Source: Temnothorax longispinosus
Lineage: Eukaryota > Arthropoda > Insecta > Hymenoptera > Formicidae
Direction of reading: 5' to 3'
Assembly: GCF_030848805.1 (NCBI RefSeq)
Contig: NC_092366.1
Coordinates: 558,001 to 622,000, forward strand
DNA: 64,000 bases
The notes beneath the pieces were generated by a model that did not search any database, was not told the DNA's origin, and worked only from the letters and a program-made list of their open reading frames with translations. Each line of letters opens with the position of its first letter. The stretch's first letter is position 1. Below are positions 26,101 to 37,332 of the stretch, piece after piece. Made by a program: the position numbers and the translations under genes.

Positions 26101-29100
26101 TCGTGGCGCAACGCGCGAAATTAGATCTTCGTTCCATTACATCGCGGCGAACAAAAAGAATTCCGCCCAGATGCAACCACATTTGTCACGATTTGCACGA
26201 GGTGCGAGAGGCGAATTTTCTCTCAAAATCCTTCCCTGCAGAAATGTCATCGGCACATTTGGGGATAAAATAAGGACGCGGACGGAGATAGATAGGAAAG
26301 AAATATTCTATTATTCGCGATAACATCGTCTATTCATCTGTCAACCGTGATTTATCAAAACGCTCTATCCAATCTTAACTTAATCGTGAATTTTAGTAAC
26401 CGTCACTCTATTTTCGGTTATACAATTTTCATAGCTTGTTATGAAAGATATTAGTAGCATTGTTTTACTGCATTGAGAAGCAGATCTGTGCTTCTCGTCG
26501 CAAAAACATGACATCTGTGACATTCTATTTTAATCTCCTTTCATGTAATTTAATGTACATGCAATATTGGATATTCCTTAATTGCTCAAAACGTTCGTGG
26601 ACAATTATAGCGGGCACATGGATTATTCTCCAAGACTAAAATATAGCAAGAATAGACTCGCGAAAAACTTTCATTTAACTGATGATACGTTACGGTAGGC
26701 AATTTTTCAAGATCACACGTGCGTTTCTCAGGTTTTCGTCCTGTAACTCACGCGAATTACCCGCGGGACGGAAACACGGCGGCACGGCTTTACGTGCCGC
26801 GATCGATTCGCGGTGGAAACTAATTGCACGCGCGGTTCCGAGAATTCTTTGCGTTAACTGTAGCAATGAGCTTCCACCGCGTCGTAACGATAGCCGGGAA
26901 ACCCGGGCCAGCTCTCCCGGCACGGGGCTAGACAAGGAGAAAGCGTCGGATTGCGTTCACGTACGTGGCTTTGCTGCTCTGCCCCGCCCGGCCCGTACAA
27001 ACTGCACTTCGCAGGGTAATCATTTCTCTGAAAGGATCACTGATCCGTGACTTACGTTCGTTCCTGACGTGACGTAACGTAACGTACCGAGTCCCGGTAG
27101 TTTCTCTCGACATATTTAAACATGGAAAAATATCAGTTTTCATAATCAACGGAAACGTCACGTCTCCTATGACGGCTCCCTAATTGAGTTTTTCTTATTC
27201 AAGATAGAGAAATGTTTCATTATCGTGACGTCTGAATGAATTTTACATTTCCGCGTTCTACATTAAAATATCAGGAATGCGAGTCGCGGGGATTTCAAGT
27301 TGAACAAAAGCGATACTCCATTCGACGCTCGTATTTTATATAATAGGGATTATATTTTTGCGATCGAATTTAATTCTCGGACGAATTCGCGGTACTTCGA
27401 TACTTTAATTCGATTACGGGCGAATGGGGAGATTCCTCGAAGCTCGAGTTTCATTACCCCTCGCGTATGGTCCGTACTTGTGGGATACAGCGGACGAACA
27501 TACGTGCGTAGGTACCCCATTCAGGCTTACCGCGAGGACGAAGTTAACGGCGCACCGACGCGGTCGGGTTTTCCTTCTTCCTGGAACCTCGACGGCGCTT
27601 CCTCCTTTCGAGATGAATAGCCCGGAGGAGGTCGACGGGCGTTACAAGCTCGTTCGTGACGCAGTGTGCCCTACGCGGTGGTTACATTGTATTAACGCGC
27701 CCGCCTATTCGTCGTCGGGCCGGATGCCCGCCCGCTAATGTCGCGTAAAAAACGCGCAATAATTCTTGGCAGCTGCCGCAAGCCCCCCGCGCGGTGCGCT
27801 ATAAGTAAGTGCGGTGCCCACCCACCCTCTCGTTCTTTTCTCGTCCTGGCAGTCGCGCTGCTGCAAATCAGGCCGCCTTAATGGGATTACCGCGGCGCGG
27901 CACACCCCCGGTGTAGCGGGAGGGAAAACTACTTCGACGAGCTTTATGATCGAGATTTTCATAAGGGGAGGAGACCCCCGGTTGGCGGCCGGAGGTCAGG
28001 GAGGTCGAGTAGGTAGCCGTGCAGGTAGGATATATTTTACTTTCAAGGACGAAAGCATGGAGCGTGCCCCAGGCGCGCTCCCGGAAGTTCGGCCGTGATT
28101 TAAGCGGCCGCGCGCCGGCCGTACTTCGAAAGTCGCGGAAACATTTATAAAAAGCGAATAACGCTCTCTCGGCCCGAGAGGCGAGTAACTCGCGCGGTTT
28201 ATTAAGCGGTGCGCGCCTGCGGTTAAACGGGTATTGTCGCGAAACTAGCCGGTGTTTTTCCGCGGAGATTCGTGTGTTGCATCTCCGATGACGTTTCTCG
28301 CGTTTTGATTGCGCTCCTTTGTTACACGAAACGCCGAGCAACAATCCGGGGCGAGAAAATTAATTCCCATTTTGCCGCAAACAATTTTCATTAATGTAAA
28401 GTAGTTTAATGCTAATTACGCGTCGGGGTAAAACTTTTACATCGCGCGCCGAGTACGTTTGCGGCTCAAATTCGCTTTAGTGAACAGAACCGACTGTGAT
28501 TTAGCATGTCGACGTAATTTTAGAATGCATCCTTAATGTCGTTTTAAAAACGTGCAAAAACGACCGAACGTTATCGCGCAAATTGGTCGACTGTCGGAGT
28601 ATCCGTGGCTCCTAATCGACATCCTGTTGAATTTAACAGAAATTTTCCCCAATTTTCCTCAATTCGCGACAAACGTCGGTCGGTGTGTCCCCGCGCGAGC
28701 GAATCCATTTAACTGACGGTTACATACCTCACGTATGAAGGTATGAAGGTACAACACACGAGTGTCGTATAATGAAATCAGCGTTTCGCTTGCGCGCGGC
28801 TAAAACGGGCTGACTTAAAATGTAGGGGATTTTGCTAGCACCGCACGCTGAATCCGCCCGAGAATTTTCGGTCGCTTGATTTCGCCATTATGTACCCATG
28901 TTAGATTCATGCGCTACCGCCGCGAGATATCGCCGCCTTCATCAGTCACGTGTAAACATTGGTGACAGCTGATTTGCTAATTGGTCCCGTACATCTGAGC
29001 CTAGCCTTTGGATATCCGGGCACACAATCGCCATAGAGGCGCTAATGCGGCTGCAAATAGCGTCGGTAAATTGCCAATCCTGGCGATTAATCGAATTTGA

Positions 29101-32100
29101 TTAGATCTTCGCGTGAAACTCGATTATGCTGGCGCGGCCGAAGTCTACTTTTATGACCGATTGCTCGCATACGTTGCAGCGAATTTAGCATCAATCTGTA
29201 TTTGGTGTAAGGCCCTTTGTACAGATATTGCAAAGTTTTGCAATATTGGGAATTGGTCAATCGACGATGCTCTCGAAAATGTCCGACTACATGCCTCGAG
29301 AAATACTCTGCAAATTGTAGCTGTTTGTAATAATAATCTATTTTAATTTATAATCAAGACTCTAGAATGAACGGGTTAAAGTTTAACTATGTTTAACTAT
29401 CTGCACAGTGCTGCACGTCGGATATTTAACTTAACGTCGCTTGGCGTGGTCGGAAATAATTGCATCAGCGCGTTGCGGTGCCCTCGAGGGGTAAGGCGTG
29501 CCCCATTTCGCGACAAAAATAATGGGATTTCGGGCAATAATGCTCTCCATACGGTGTTTATCATATTATTTGCATAAAGCGTGGCCGTGTACGCTTTAAA
29601 AACATCAAAATCAAATGGCGCGAGTGACCGGAAGGCATTGTATAATGTTTCTGTTGCGCGCGTTTAATTTACGGTCCAACGAACCCGATTTGCGCGAACG
29701 TCAAAGTGAAAAGTTCGAGATCGATCTGACGGGCGCGCATAATTGCGCGAATTTCTCGACCTGGTGCGCGTATCAAGAATTCGCGAGCGCGCGACCGTCA
29801 TCGTCATCGTATCGAGATTGGGGATTTTCTCTTCTTCGGCTATTACCCCTTGACTGCGGGTTAATCTATCAACGTCAGCCGCGTTATCCGTTGTTACTAA
29901 CGCTCGGATTCAAGAGCTCGGCCGATATTACGTGGCGAGTGTTATGCAACTTCAGCGGTAACGTAGCACCTGTAAAAATACTGGAATAATTACCGCCGCC
30001 GCATAAGCAATAAGAGAATTTTATAATAAAAACATTTTGAGAAGGGCGGTCGGTTTTCGTGAATACTTAGGGGAACGTAGTGTAACCGCATAATGATCTT
30101 AATGCTAGATTCAAAATTCACCCCGGGCTGTTCCAAATAATCCGTATTTTCTTATATCCGAGAAACGAGAACTATATTTTCAGAGATGTCACTTTGGAAA
30201 TTCGCCATTTTATCCCGCACACCGTCGCATTCGAGTTTTGTTTAATTTTAAAACGTATTTATCCGTCGATTTCGATCATTGTTTATTTATATACATGTTC
30301 ACGACTGGATATAGCAGCGTCGATCACCTTTGTTAATATTAAAACGCGCCGTTAATAAACTCATAGTGGTGCGAAATTGCGGTGTACAAAATGCAATAAC
30401 TGGTGCACTCAGACTAACAATTTACTTTTTGTTCCTTTCTTATGTTTTTACAGACTAAGCATTAGAATTTGAGAATAATGAGTATATGGCTAGACGATGC
30501 TCCGCATACGTTTTGCATGAGACAGTTTAATGTCTCATAAATAAAGGTAATAGTTCATGTTTTTGTACTATAAGAAGTCTCGCTTCATCGAGTTTCTTCC
30601 AATAACAAGACACTTTTCGTTAAAAGTTAAAAGTATAGTCTCTCGCCTCGGCCTTCCAATCCGTGACTGCACGGATACAAGAAGTTATTTTTATTAACGT
30701 TTGAGCTAATTGAATGCAATTACGTAATTGTGATATTATGGCAAATATATGAAACTTTAATATTTTTCAGCAATATTATTGATAATGTAATTATTTCTTA
30801 TTTTACGATGGCATTAATGAAAATTATTGCGACAACAGTAACGTGCGTTTCTAAGCATTTGTAGTTACATTTATTTTTCAATTTATTCTTTCATTATTCT
30901 GAAAACGGTATTGCAACTCTAGTTTATGTAATTTCGAACATGTTAATACTTTATTTTTATTCTAATTGTAATAAGCAAAAAGAATTCTGGGAAGATAGCT
31001 ATTACACGAATGATTTTTGTGAGATATTACAGTTTCGCAGTTATTGTGTTGAATTTTTCGTTAATGCAATCAAATCATGTCAAGAATTTATGTTACATTT
31101 AATGTTATTTATTATGATGCTTTTAAGAACTCCATAAAAAAGCCAAAAAATCATGCATTTGTAAAGCAGCAGAAGGAAAAGATAAATGGATGATATGACT
31201 TCATACGCTTTCGCTCTCTCGTACAATAAATTAAAATCTTAAACACCGCCACGTCACACGATAACGCACGCCATGCATTTTCAACTTATGCAAGCACATT
31301 CAGCGCCACACGTCTTGTCGCGTTACATCAGCATCTCGCGAAGGTGTGAAGTGTGTATCGTCGATGTCGTCTACCACCGAAAAGCCCCCAGGCAATTTTA
31401 TCCCCTCTCGTGTTTGCTGTCGATTTACTTCCGCGGGTTGTCGTCTCGCGAGTCGCTCTTTCTCTCTTCCTTCCCTTCCCCTCTGTCTCACTTTTTTCCC
31501 CGAGACGCTGATGCTCGTTTTCGCTGAAAAATGAGCGCTTCTTGCGGCCGCGCGGTCGTTCGTCGAATTGCGAGTCGTAAATTAGCTCGCGCTACCAGAC
31601 GGACGTCTCGGTGGAAGGGAAAAAAAATACGTTCCGGAGCAGAAATCCATCCCCCTTGGATGGATGCACGCAGGGGAGGGAGCCGTACGGGGGTGAAAGA
31701 AATTTGACCCTCTTCGAGCTCGAGCGCGAACGCCGTTTGATCCCTTTCGTTGATCCTTACCGGCGCGGCGCGATGTTCTTGCATCAATCTCCGGTCAAGT
31801 TTCGGCGTGCCCTCTCAGCCTCGATCAGTGTCGAACGAGCTGTTGCATAGACGGTTACAAATTTCTCTCGGAGAATTTGTTCCAGGGAAACCGCGCTGTT
31901 GCGCTTTATACACGGTGTATGAAGATTCGTCAGTGGTTTTTTATTCATGTTATTACACGGAGAGAATTTTTTACCCTTAAATTCACTACAAACTTGGAAC
32001 AACTTGGCAACCAAGGAATTTTTAAAATATACAAAAGACATTTTACAAACAACGTGATAAAAATTACCAAGCTGATTGGTAAATTTTGAAAAATTATTGA

Positions 32101-34233
32101 AATTTCCTAGATATATTTTAGTAAAATTAATCAAACATATTTTACATTTTAATGTAATAGATATTAATATTTTTTATTATGGTAGATATTAATCAGAATA
32201 ACTCGCATAAAAATCTTGATGGTACATGTTGTTTCACAACTACCATGATTTCAGGGTAAATTTTAAGAGAAAATTCTCTTCGTGTGTACCAATCAACTTT
32301 CCGTGAAAAAACCAGGAGTTAGAAAATGCAGGATATTTATGTTCCGAATGGTATATATACTTACACCGCGTAAATTAAGTTAGTAAAAAGAACGTAGGTT
32401 GAGAAAATTATCTTTAATAAATAAATAAATAAATATTAAAGTAAATTATTTACATCAACTTCAACAATGTTACTTTCTATTTCGATTTTTCCTTTTAGAG
32501 CACGAGGTATGATTCTTATTAAATAGGCCTCAAGTTCATTAGCGCAAATCTTGGTAAGGCAACTCATCGCTCCTGCGTGCAATGAGGGGAAACCTGGTTG
32601 CAATTTAATATCGCTAAGAAACTGCATAAATAATGCACTTAAGTATCTCTCTGCTACTTCAAAACGTACGCTGCGATAATGAACTTTCACGATACCCGCG
32701 CACAACACGCTGCATTAATAATAACTTCAGCATTGCACTCGAATAAGGCACTTAGGTTCGTCTCGCCGCGTAAGAACTACGCGAAGAACTCTTGTAGTTT
32801 CGACGGGCAAGTTTGAGCCAACCAGTAAGTGATTACCGATACGGTACCTGAGGGTTCTCGCTTTAAGGTTCTCTGGAGGATTCCCAGGTATCTATACCTC
32901 GCCGGCGCCGGCGGAGAGATTGGAAGTTTAATTCTAACGTGTCGCGTGTATGCGCGGTTTACGTTTACGCGTTTGCGCCGTTATATCGAATGCGCCGTTG
33001 TATCCAATGCGCTCAGTTGCGGGCAAACTCTTGAGAAACGCGCGACGCGGAAACGCCGCTGGCGTCAACATTTGGACGGAATCTCAGTTTCTCGGGAATC
33101 TCGCCGTTTGTTGCGAGCGAGAGAGATCGGAGGGGACAAACAGTAGCGCTATTGCAATATCTAGCGTAATGTCAGCTTAAATATTTGATTTATCTGAAAT
33201 CGATACAGGACGGAGGATCTCCAGCTTCTGCGTGCACGAACATTTTGGGAAAACCTTATATCTGTTGAAGCACACATGACTATTTGATAAAGATGCTAGT
33301 TTTTTGTTCTTAGTTTTTTTTCATCACGCTGTCGTTATTCATATTTTATTACCTACCTGTGTTTGAATGACTTAAAACGAGTGATTAAAATGTGATTGCG
33401 GCTCCTGAATTATTTAATTCATGAATGATGAATTTATTGTGAAGTCGAAGTATAAAAAAAACCTTATAACACCGCGCGCGATCGCAAACTTTATATTTAA
33501 ATTGATCAATAATACGCTTTCATTTTGCTTGTTACGAATTGTAGCACAATCTGTAAAATCAGTACGTGGAACGAAATTCCATGTTTGTTTTTCATCGTGA
33601 CATCCTCAAATATTTATTGTTCGCAATAATTAATGTGCAGTCTAATGGGTTTCTAATTTTACACAATCATGATTAATTATTCGTGATTATTCTAAACGTA
33701 GTATTGCTTTAATTATTATATGCATATATGTAGAAGTTTATTCTAAAGTGCTACCGGCAATGAAACAAATATATATATATATTGCACAACTGCGATTAAA
33801 TTGGCTCGTTGTTTAATTAGTTTCATGCCTATATTTCTCAAATTTTTTTGTTCCGCGTGTCGTCAAATGTTACAAAGACGTTCGAGTTCAAAACTCTCGT
33901 TACAAAATCTATGACCAAAATGAAGATCGGAGGTCTGGGCCGCCCCATGCCGTAGTTATTTCTCATGCACACAAGTTTCCCGAGAAGCGCGAAAGAGAAA
34001 TGAGAGAGAGAGAGAAAACGGGAAGCACAGGCGGTGATGTAAATTTTCCATTCGCCGCACCCCTGACCGCCTAGTCCCCGTCTGCAAAATAATTTATGTG
34101 TATGCGGCTTTCTTGGGTTTCAGGGGAGCATCCGGCGGCCATGCAGCACGGGAACTCCAGCAACAGCGGCGCGGCCACGAGGACGCTCGCGTTGCTCCTG
34201 TTGCTCCTGCACGCCGGCTCCTTCGCAAGGTGA
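8662..34233 (+). CDS. dpr: dpr-family two-Ig-domain cell-surface protein (five exons, N-terminus missing)
   Basis: Join of 8662-8831, 11512-11722, 12224-12335, 12683-12861 and 34124-34233; 782 coding bases, about 260 residues, ending in TGA. Dpr proteins are neuronal Ig-superfamily surface proteins that bind DIP partners in synaptic matching and, in flies, in taste behaviour. Every junction is GT-AG and the phases agree. Ig1 has the family pattern YFDNTT..VGQ..LHC, then VSWIRQRDLHILT, DQRFQSLH and DSGIYECQV. Ig2 has KSGSDINLTC, FIYWYKG, a GGISVVTEK loop and ADSGNYTC. The end is NGEHPAAMQHGNSS followed by a leucine run, a likely GPI signal. N-glycosylation sequons are present (NTT, NLS, NLT, NYS, NYT, NSS). 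The signal peptide is absent: the first exon opens with two bases of a split codon, so an upstream exon ending in phase 1 is required. From memory the sequence resembles the fly dpr4/dpr5 group most, but I cannot settle the paralogue. Confidence 0.95.
8832..11511 (+). other. dpr intron between exons A and B
   Basis: About 2.7 kb with canonical ends GTAAGT and GCGCAG. The only structure noted is the inverted-repeat element at 11081-11345. The open frames are short and look like chance. CpG-rich blocks occur at 9640-10020 and 10520-10980. Confidence 0.8.
11081..11345. mobile_element. MITE with perfect 18-bp terminal inverted repeats
   Basis: The left end TACACAGAAAAAAAAGAA (11081-11098) is the exact reverse complement of the right end (11328-11345). 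The TA at each outer end would be the target-site duplication. The element is 265 bp, non-coding and AT-rich, and sits in the intron just before dpr exon B. Confidence 0.75.
11512..11722 (+). CDS. dpr: dpr exon B: second half of Ig1
   Basis: Acceptor TGATTGCGCAG, donor GTATGT at 11723. It enters in phase 0 and leaves in phase 1. It encodes VSWIRQRDLHILTVGILTY, the DQRFQSLH strand, the DEWTLKI strand and DSGIYECQVSTEPK. These are the most conserved parts of the dpr Ig1 domain and carry the DIP-binding face, the second Ig1 cysteine and the invariant tryptophan. An inverted-repeat MITE ends only 166 bp upstream of this exon, at 11345. Confidence 0.96.
11723..12223 (+). other. dpr intron between exons B and C
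   Basis: A short intron of 501 bp with donor GTATGT and acceptor GTGCAG. The acceptor has a pyrimidine-rich stretch (CTTTGTTCTGTCCCCGTGTG). Nothing else is recognised inside it. Confidence 0.9.
12224..12335 (+). CDS. dpr: dpr exon C: start of Ig2
   Basis: Acceptor CCCCGTGTGCAG, donor GTGAGT at 12336. The G left by exon B plus TC makes valine. The exon then reads SKAKINGNSELYIKSGSDINLTC..QTPEPPSFIYW, the A to C strands of the second Ig domain. The tryptophan codon TGG is split TG|G across the next intron. KSGSDINLTC is a family signature and contains an N-glycosylation sequon next to the first Ig2 cysteine. Confidence 0.95.
12336..12682 (+). other. dpr intron between exons C and D
   Basis: 347 bp, donor GTGAGT, acceptor TTTTTCAG. 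No repeat or exon-like sequence seen inside. Confidence 0.9.
12683..12861 (+). CDS. dpr: dpr exon D: rest of Ig2
   Basis: Acceptor AATTTTTCAG. The exon completes the split tryptophan, then encodes YKGDNVINYSQRGGISVV, SRLLISRALPADSGNYTC and SASVLVHVLN. It is taken to end at 12861 with donor GTGGGT at 12862, because only that join gives the family sequence NGEHPAAMQH in frame with the last exon. A second donor, GTGAGT, lies 4 bases downstream at 12866 and would shift the frame. Reading straight through stops at TGA 12867-12869. Confidence 0.94.
12862..12871 (+). promoter_or_regulatory. tandem splice donors 4 nt apart in dpr
   Basis: The sequence GTGGGTGAGT contains donors at 12862 (GTGGGT) and 12866 (GTGAGT). 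The first keeps the conserved reading frame into the GPI exon. The second is closer to the GTRAGT consensus but shifts the frame. GYNNGY tandem donors are a known class of alternative 5' splice site. Confidence 0.6.
15546..15574. repeat. CT-rich microsatellite
   Basis: Imperfect (CT)n run inside the large dpr intron. It generates arginine/glutamate-rich spurious frames on the opposite strand. Confidence 0.85.
17204..17346. mobile_element. hairpin MITE, 143 bp
   Basis: The left TGTAAAGGGCTGTACATG pairs with the right end, whose reverse complement reads TGTAGAGGGCTGCATC. The centre folds again (AATATTGTC and GACAATATT around a TTCACCTGAC spacer). The near-complete hairpin layout fits a small foldback MITE. 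Confidence 0.65.
18498..19038. mobile_element. foldback element with ~180-270-bp diverged inverted arms
   Basis: The left arm begins CAACTGTCCGGAACCAATTT. The right arm, reverse complemented, begins CAATTATTTGGAACCAATTT. Matching blocks continue inward: TTCTTCTTGAAATA with TTCTCCTTGAAATA, CCTATTTTGAGATTT with TATTTTTGAGATTT, ATTCTTAGCAATT with ATTCTAAGCAATT, and CGAAATGATAAG (18732-18743) with its complement at 18884-18895. The left arm is longer because of insertions. No coding frame. Confidence 0.7.
21636..21665. repeat. (TTA)n microsatellite
   Basis: About nine perfect ATT/TTA units in the large dpr intron. Confidence 0.95.
23101..23128. repeat. (TC)n microsatellite
   Basis: Perfect TC dinucleotide run of about 14 units, in the large dpr intron. 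Confidence 0.95.
24825..24863. repeat. tandem GC-rich pentamers
   Basis: Successive 5-mers of the form AGCGG/AACGG in a CpG-rich block. A 16-bp tandem pair around GTTGTAAAATACGTC lies just upstream, near 24704-24733. Confidence 0.8.
31954..32288. mobile_element. MITE with GAGAGAATTTT-type inverted ends
   Basis: The left end TACACGGAGAGAATTTT and the right end, reverse complemented TACACACGAAGAGAATTTT, match except for a 2-nt gap and one substitution. TA lies at both outer ends. 335 bp, AT-rich, non-coding. Confidence 0.65.
34124..34233 (+). CDS. dpr: dpr terminal exon: juxtamembrane segment and GPI-type tail
   Basis: Acceptor TTGGGTTTCAG. GG completes glycine, then comes EHPAAMQHGNSSNSG, a short spacer and the hydrophobic run TLALLLLLLHAGSFAR before TGA at 34231-34233. 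GEHPAAM is a marker shared by several dpr paralogues just before the GPI-attachment region. A small-residue stretch (NSSNSG) followed by a leucine-rich end with no basic cytoplasmic tail fits GPI anchoring better than a transmembrane helix. The exon is about 21.3 kb from the previous one. The stop follows an AAG|GTGACT that looks like a weak donor, so further splicing cannot be excluded. Confidence 0.9.
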
Positions 34234-34327
34234 CTGGTCGATCACGAGGCGCTGCAGTAAGAGAGTAACGGCCGATAGTTTCACCCAAGCGAGAACGGGG
34301 CGACGCGCGACGACGAGAGGGTGATGC

Positions 34328-34350
34328 GAGAGAGAGAGAGAGAGAGAGGG
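34328..34350. repeat. (GA)n microsatellite just after the dpr stop
   Basis: Perfect AG/GA run, about 95 bp past the dpr stop codon. It would be in the 3' UTR if transcribed. Confidence 0.9.
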
Positions 34351-35458
34351 GCCAGGAGAGGAGGAGGGGAACGGGAGCACCATCCACGCTAACCATCACC
34401 TGCCAGACTCTATAAATCAACTCGATCTTCTTTTCGTATAGTGCAATCGGCTCTCGCCGGGGTGGAAAAGTGCGCGGAGAGCCGAAAGAGACGAAAGAGA
34501 AGACGATGAGCGGCACCGTTAACAACAACCGCGGCGTAAGAGAGCTTCGCTGGCTTTGCTCTCGCTTCCGGAGCAAGAATCCGGCCGGCCCTGCCCGGCC
34601 GGCTCGCGTTTCCTTAAAGTTAAAGCAACACTACTGTGTCCCGCGTGTCCTATGTCTTGCTGCACGACGAGACTTGCGCTACAACAATCGAGAACAACAA
34701 TCCGTAAATGTGAGACGACGAGCGAATTCGGGGATGTGTAAACTGGACGACGAATTCTCTTTGAGAGTATATGAGCGACATTCCGAAGGACGAACGAATC
34801 ATTCTAACGCGTTTCGACGAGGACGAATGATTTTCTCTTACGTCAACATTTGCGACAGCGGAATTAGCATTTCTTTTCCCCCCCGGGGCGATCGCGTAGA
34901 TGTGGAGATTTATTGGCGAACGCAGCTGACTGTCGTGGATCTCGAGAGGTAAGAACCGATGTGTTTTCGTGTCCGGTCAGACTAACCGGCGACCCAGATA
35001 CGCCGGGCAAAACTACCGCGTGGAATTTCACTCAATTTCTGGTCGCCGGATGCGGTATCGCTTCTTCCCCCGAAGAGAACAAATATTTTGAGGTTCGTCG
35101 TACTTATCCTCACTCGCGCAAACTTCCGAGATACCTATATACACGCGCTCTGCGTCATACGAATGTCTCGTAAGCCGCCGGATGTGCACTCCGACTTGCC
35201 TGCCTGGAAAACTTTGCGTCACCGGCGTCCAAATGCAATTTTTTTCAATTGCAAATGCGCATATCTCGTACACGTTGCAATCTCATATTTTATATTAGAA
35301 TATTATTTTTGCTGTTAGGACATTTAGATGCCAAATTTAAAATATTTTAAATTTGACCTATCTCAACGTGCGAAATAATCATTCTATATCTTTGCAAAAG
35401 GTAAAATATGCGGCTAATTTTTATCTCTGCGTCATTGAAGGTATGCAACGACGAGAAA

Positions 35459-35464
35459 AATAAA
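35459..35464 (+). terminator. candidate poly(A) signal for dpr
   Basis: AATAAA, the first canonical hexamer found downstream of the stop at 34233. Assigned only by position. Confidence 0.25.
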
Positions 35465-37332
35465 TTGCGCAGATACGAAAAAATGTATTATTGTAAATTG
35501 TACGTCACTCTTTCGGGCTACTTACTAAGACCGTAACTTTTCTCGCCGCGGGGGCCTCCAGCGCTCTCTTTCAGTTTGATTCTCACGCGAAAGTTTCGAC
35601 GAATATAAATATTTCACCTCAAACGTGCCCGCCGCCTACTACGGAACTAGCTAACGGAATCGGCTATGACAATAATCGATTTTCGCCTTTCGCGAAAGAC
35701 GAAAAAGCCACTGAAGTATCTCTGAATTATGCGGCTCGGGCCGTGCGGAATTCGTAGTTTGGCAAGGGAGGACGACGCCCGCAGTTTCGCCCGGGCCGGG
35801 CCGGGCGTCCCATTTGCATCTCAGGACGCCGAATTTACGAGCCCGAGGGTCGTCGATCCTCTCTACGGCCACCGAGACCCGTCGCGCGTATCCGTGTGCG
35901 TGTATGATAGACTCGATAAGTTATATAACTAAGCTCGACGTACCGTCGTTCGCGAGAGGGAAATATCGGCGTGGTCGATACAGGGTTGAGCTGATATATA
36001 TATTTTCTCGCTATTATGCTGACGCGGCGCGTTCAACACGCATATTTAATTAGAGATATTAATTCTACGCGATTATTTTCTTTCACAGCCAAATCAAAAC
36101 TGCTCGGATTTTACTTTTATGCAGAGACTCATTCGCGCGTATATAATATTAATTTCTCTTTTTAATTCTTCCCGTTAAGAGTATCGTCACAATTTGATCG
36201 CTTAATCTGTCATATTTCGCACGTATTAAATATATATCAAATTAATTGCATTCCCATCCGAGATGATCAAAATTATATCACGTCGACGGTCGACTGTGCG
36301 GTCGCAGTTAACGCAACCAGCTGACGCGCCCGGAATGTTCTTCGAATAAAGTTCCATTCCAGCGTTCAGTTGCGGCATCCGAGAGCAGCGTCGACCCCGG
36401 GAAATATATCGGTCGCGGAAAGTGACGGAAAGTTTATTCCGGAGAAACACGGAAGCTCTCACGGTGGCGCACGATACCGCGGCTACGATTAATTCGATGC
36501 TCGTGCTAAGCCCTCGGTGCAGGGATTTCGCTGATTTCGACGCGATAGAAAGCCCCCGGATTTCGAGTTACGACTTCAGGCGCGTCGATTTCAGCTCGCG
36601 GATCAGGTATCCGAGACCTACCTGCGTTTCGACGTGTCCTTGAATATATCCTCAATCTGCTTCCACATCGCGCGATTCGATTTCTCGGAATTATCCGCAC
36701 GTCCGAGTGCGCATCCGGCACGAGATTTTCACCGCGACTAGATAACTGGAAGATATCCCGCGTGGAGCTGGACACATCGAGCTACGTCGTGCTGCTAAGC
36801 GGACAGGTTGACGTTGAGTGCGGGGACTACGGAAGCGAGAAAATGGTGTTCCCGGCGACGGGAAAAGCGCGGCGCGGATGACGCGCGCGAGGGACAATGC
36901 GCGCGTACTCGCGCGCTCGCTAAGATAACGTTAAGCTTTAAGTAATTAAAGAATCGTATCGTACTGGTCTATCCGTGTATACGTCTTCATAGATCTCCGA
37001 TCGCGAGTGGGTCGGTCGTGGCGTAGCGAGAGGAATCCGAGGCGCGTATGCAGACGCGATTGCGGCGCGCGACGTGGAACGACGTTGTTGCACAATGCAT
37101 TACAACTATATTTTCAAAGGATATATGTGTCATTGCTAAATAAGTATGTCAACCGCGAGAAGGACAAAGTTATCGATGATCGGAAAAATCGCGAAAGAGC
37201 TCTATTCTGATGATTCGTTTATTTATTGAGATTTCTGGTGGCATTGTTTCTAGCGAACAGCTAGAAAATTATATGTAGTGCTCGTGTTACGAAATGCATT
37301 TTATATTTGGATCTGTCGGAAAGTCAAGTCAC

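Larger units (their letters stand above)
12862..34123 (+). other. 21.3-kb last intron of dpr
   Basis: It separates the Ig2 exon from the GPI-tail exon. Contents noted: a hairpin MITE (17204-17346), a large foldback element (18498-19038), a MITE (31954-32288), microsatellites and several CpG-rich blocks (14500-15800, 16500-17000, 24750-25200, 26750-28300, 31300-31850). Such a long CpG-patched intron is a likely place for enhancers or a nested promoter, but none is proven. No exon with coding features of the family was found. Confidence 0.8.
34234..37332. other. downstream flank of dpr; possible 3' UTR
   Basis: No further coding exon recognised. The first canonical AATAAA after the dpr stop that I found is at 35459-35464, about 1.2 kb downstream, so a long 3' UTR is possible. 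A GA microsatellite lies at 34328-34350. Longer open frames here (for instance 34470-34952) show no family features and sit in CpG-rich sequence. Confidence 0.4.

Noticed and set aside
34094..34576. 160-codon minus-strand frame opposite the dpr last exon.
   Set aside because: It is the shadow of the GC-rich GPI-tail exon and the (GA)n repeat; no independent support.
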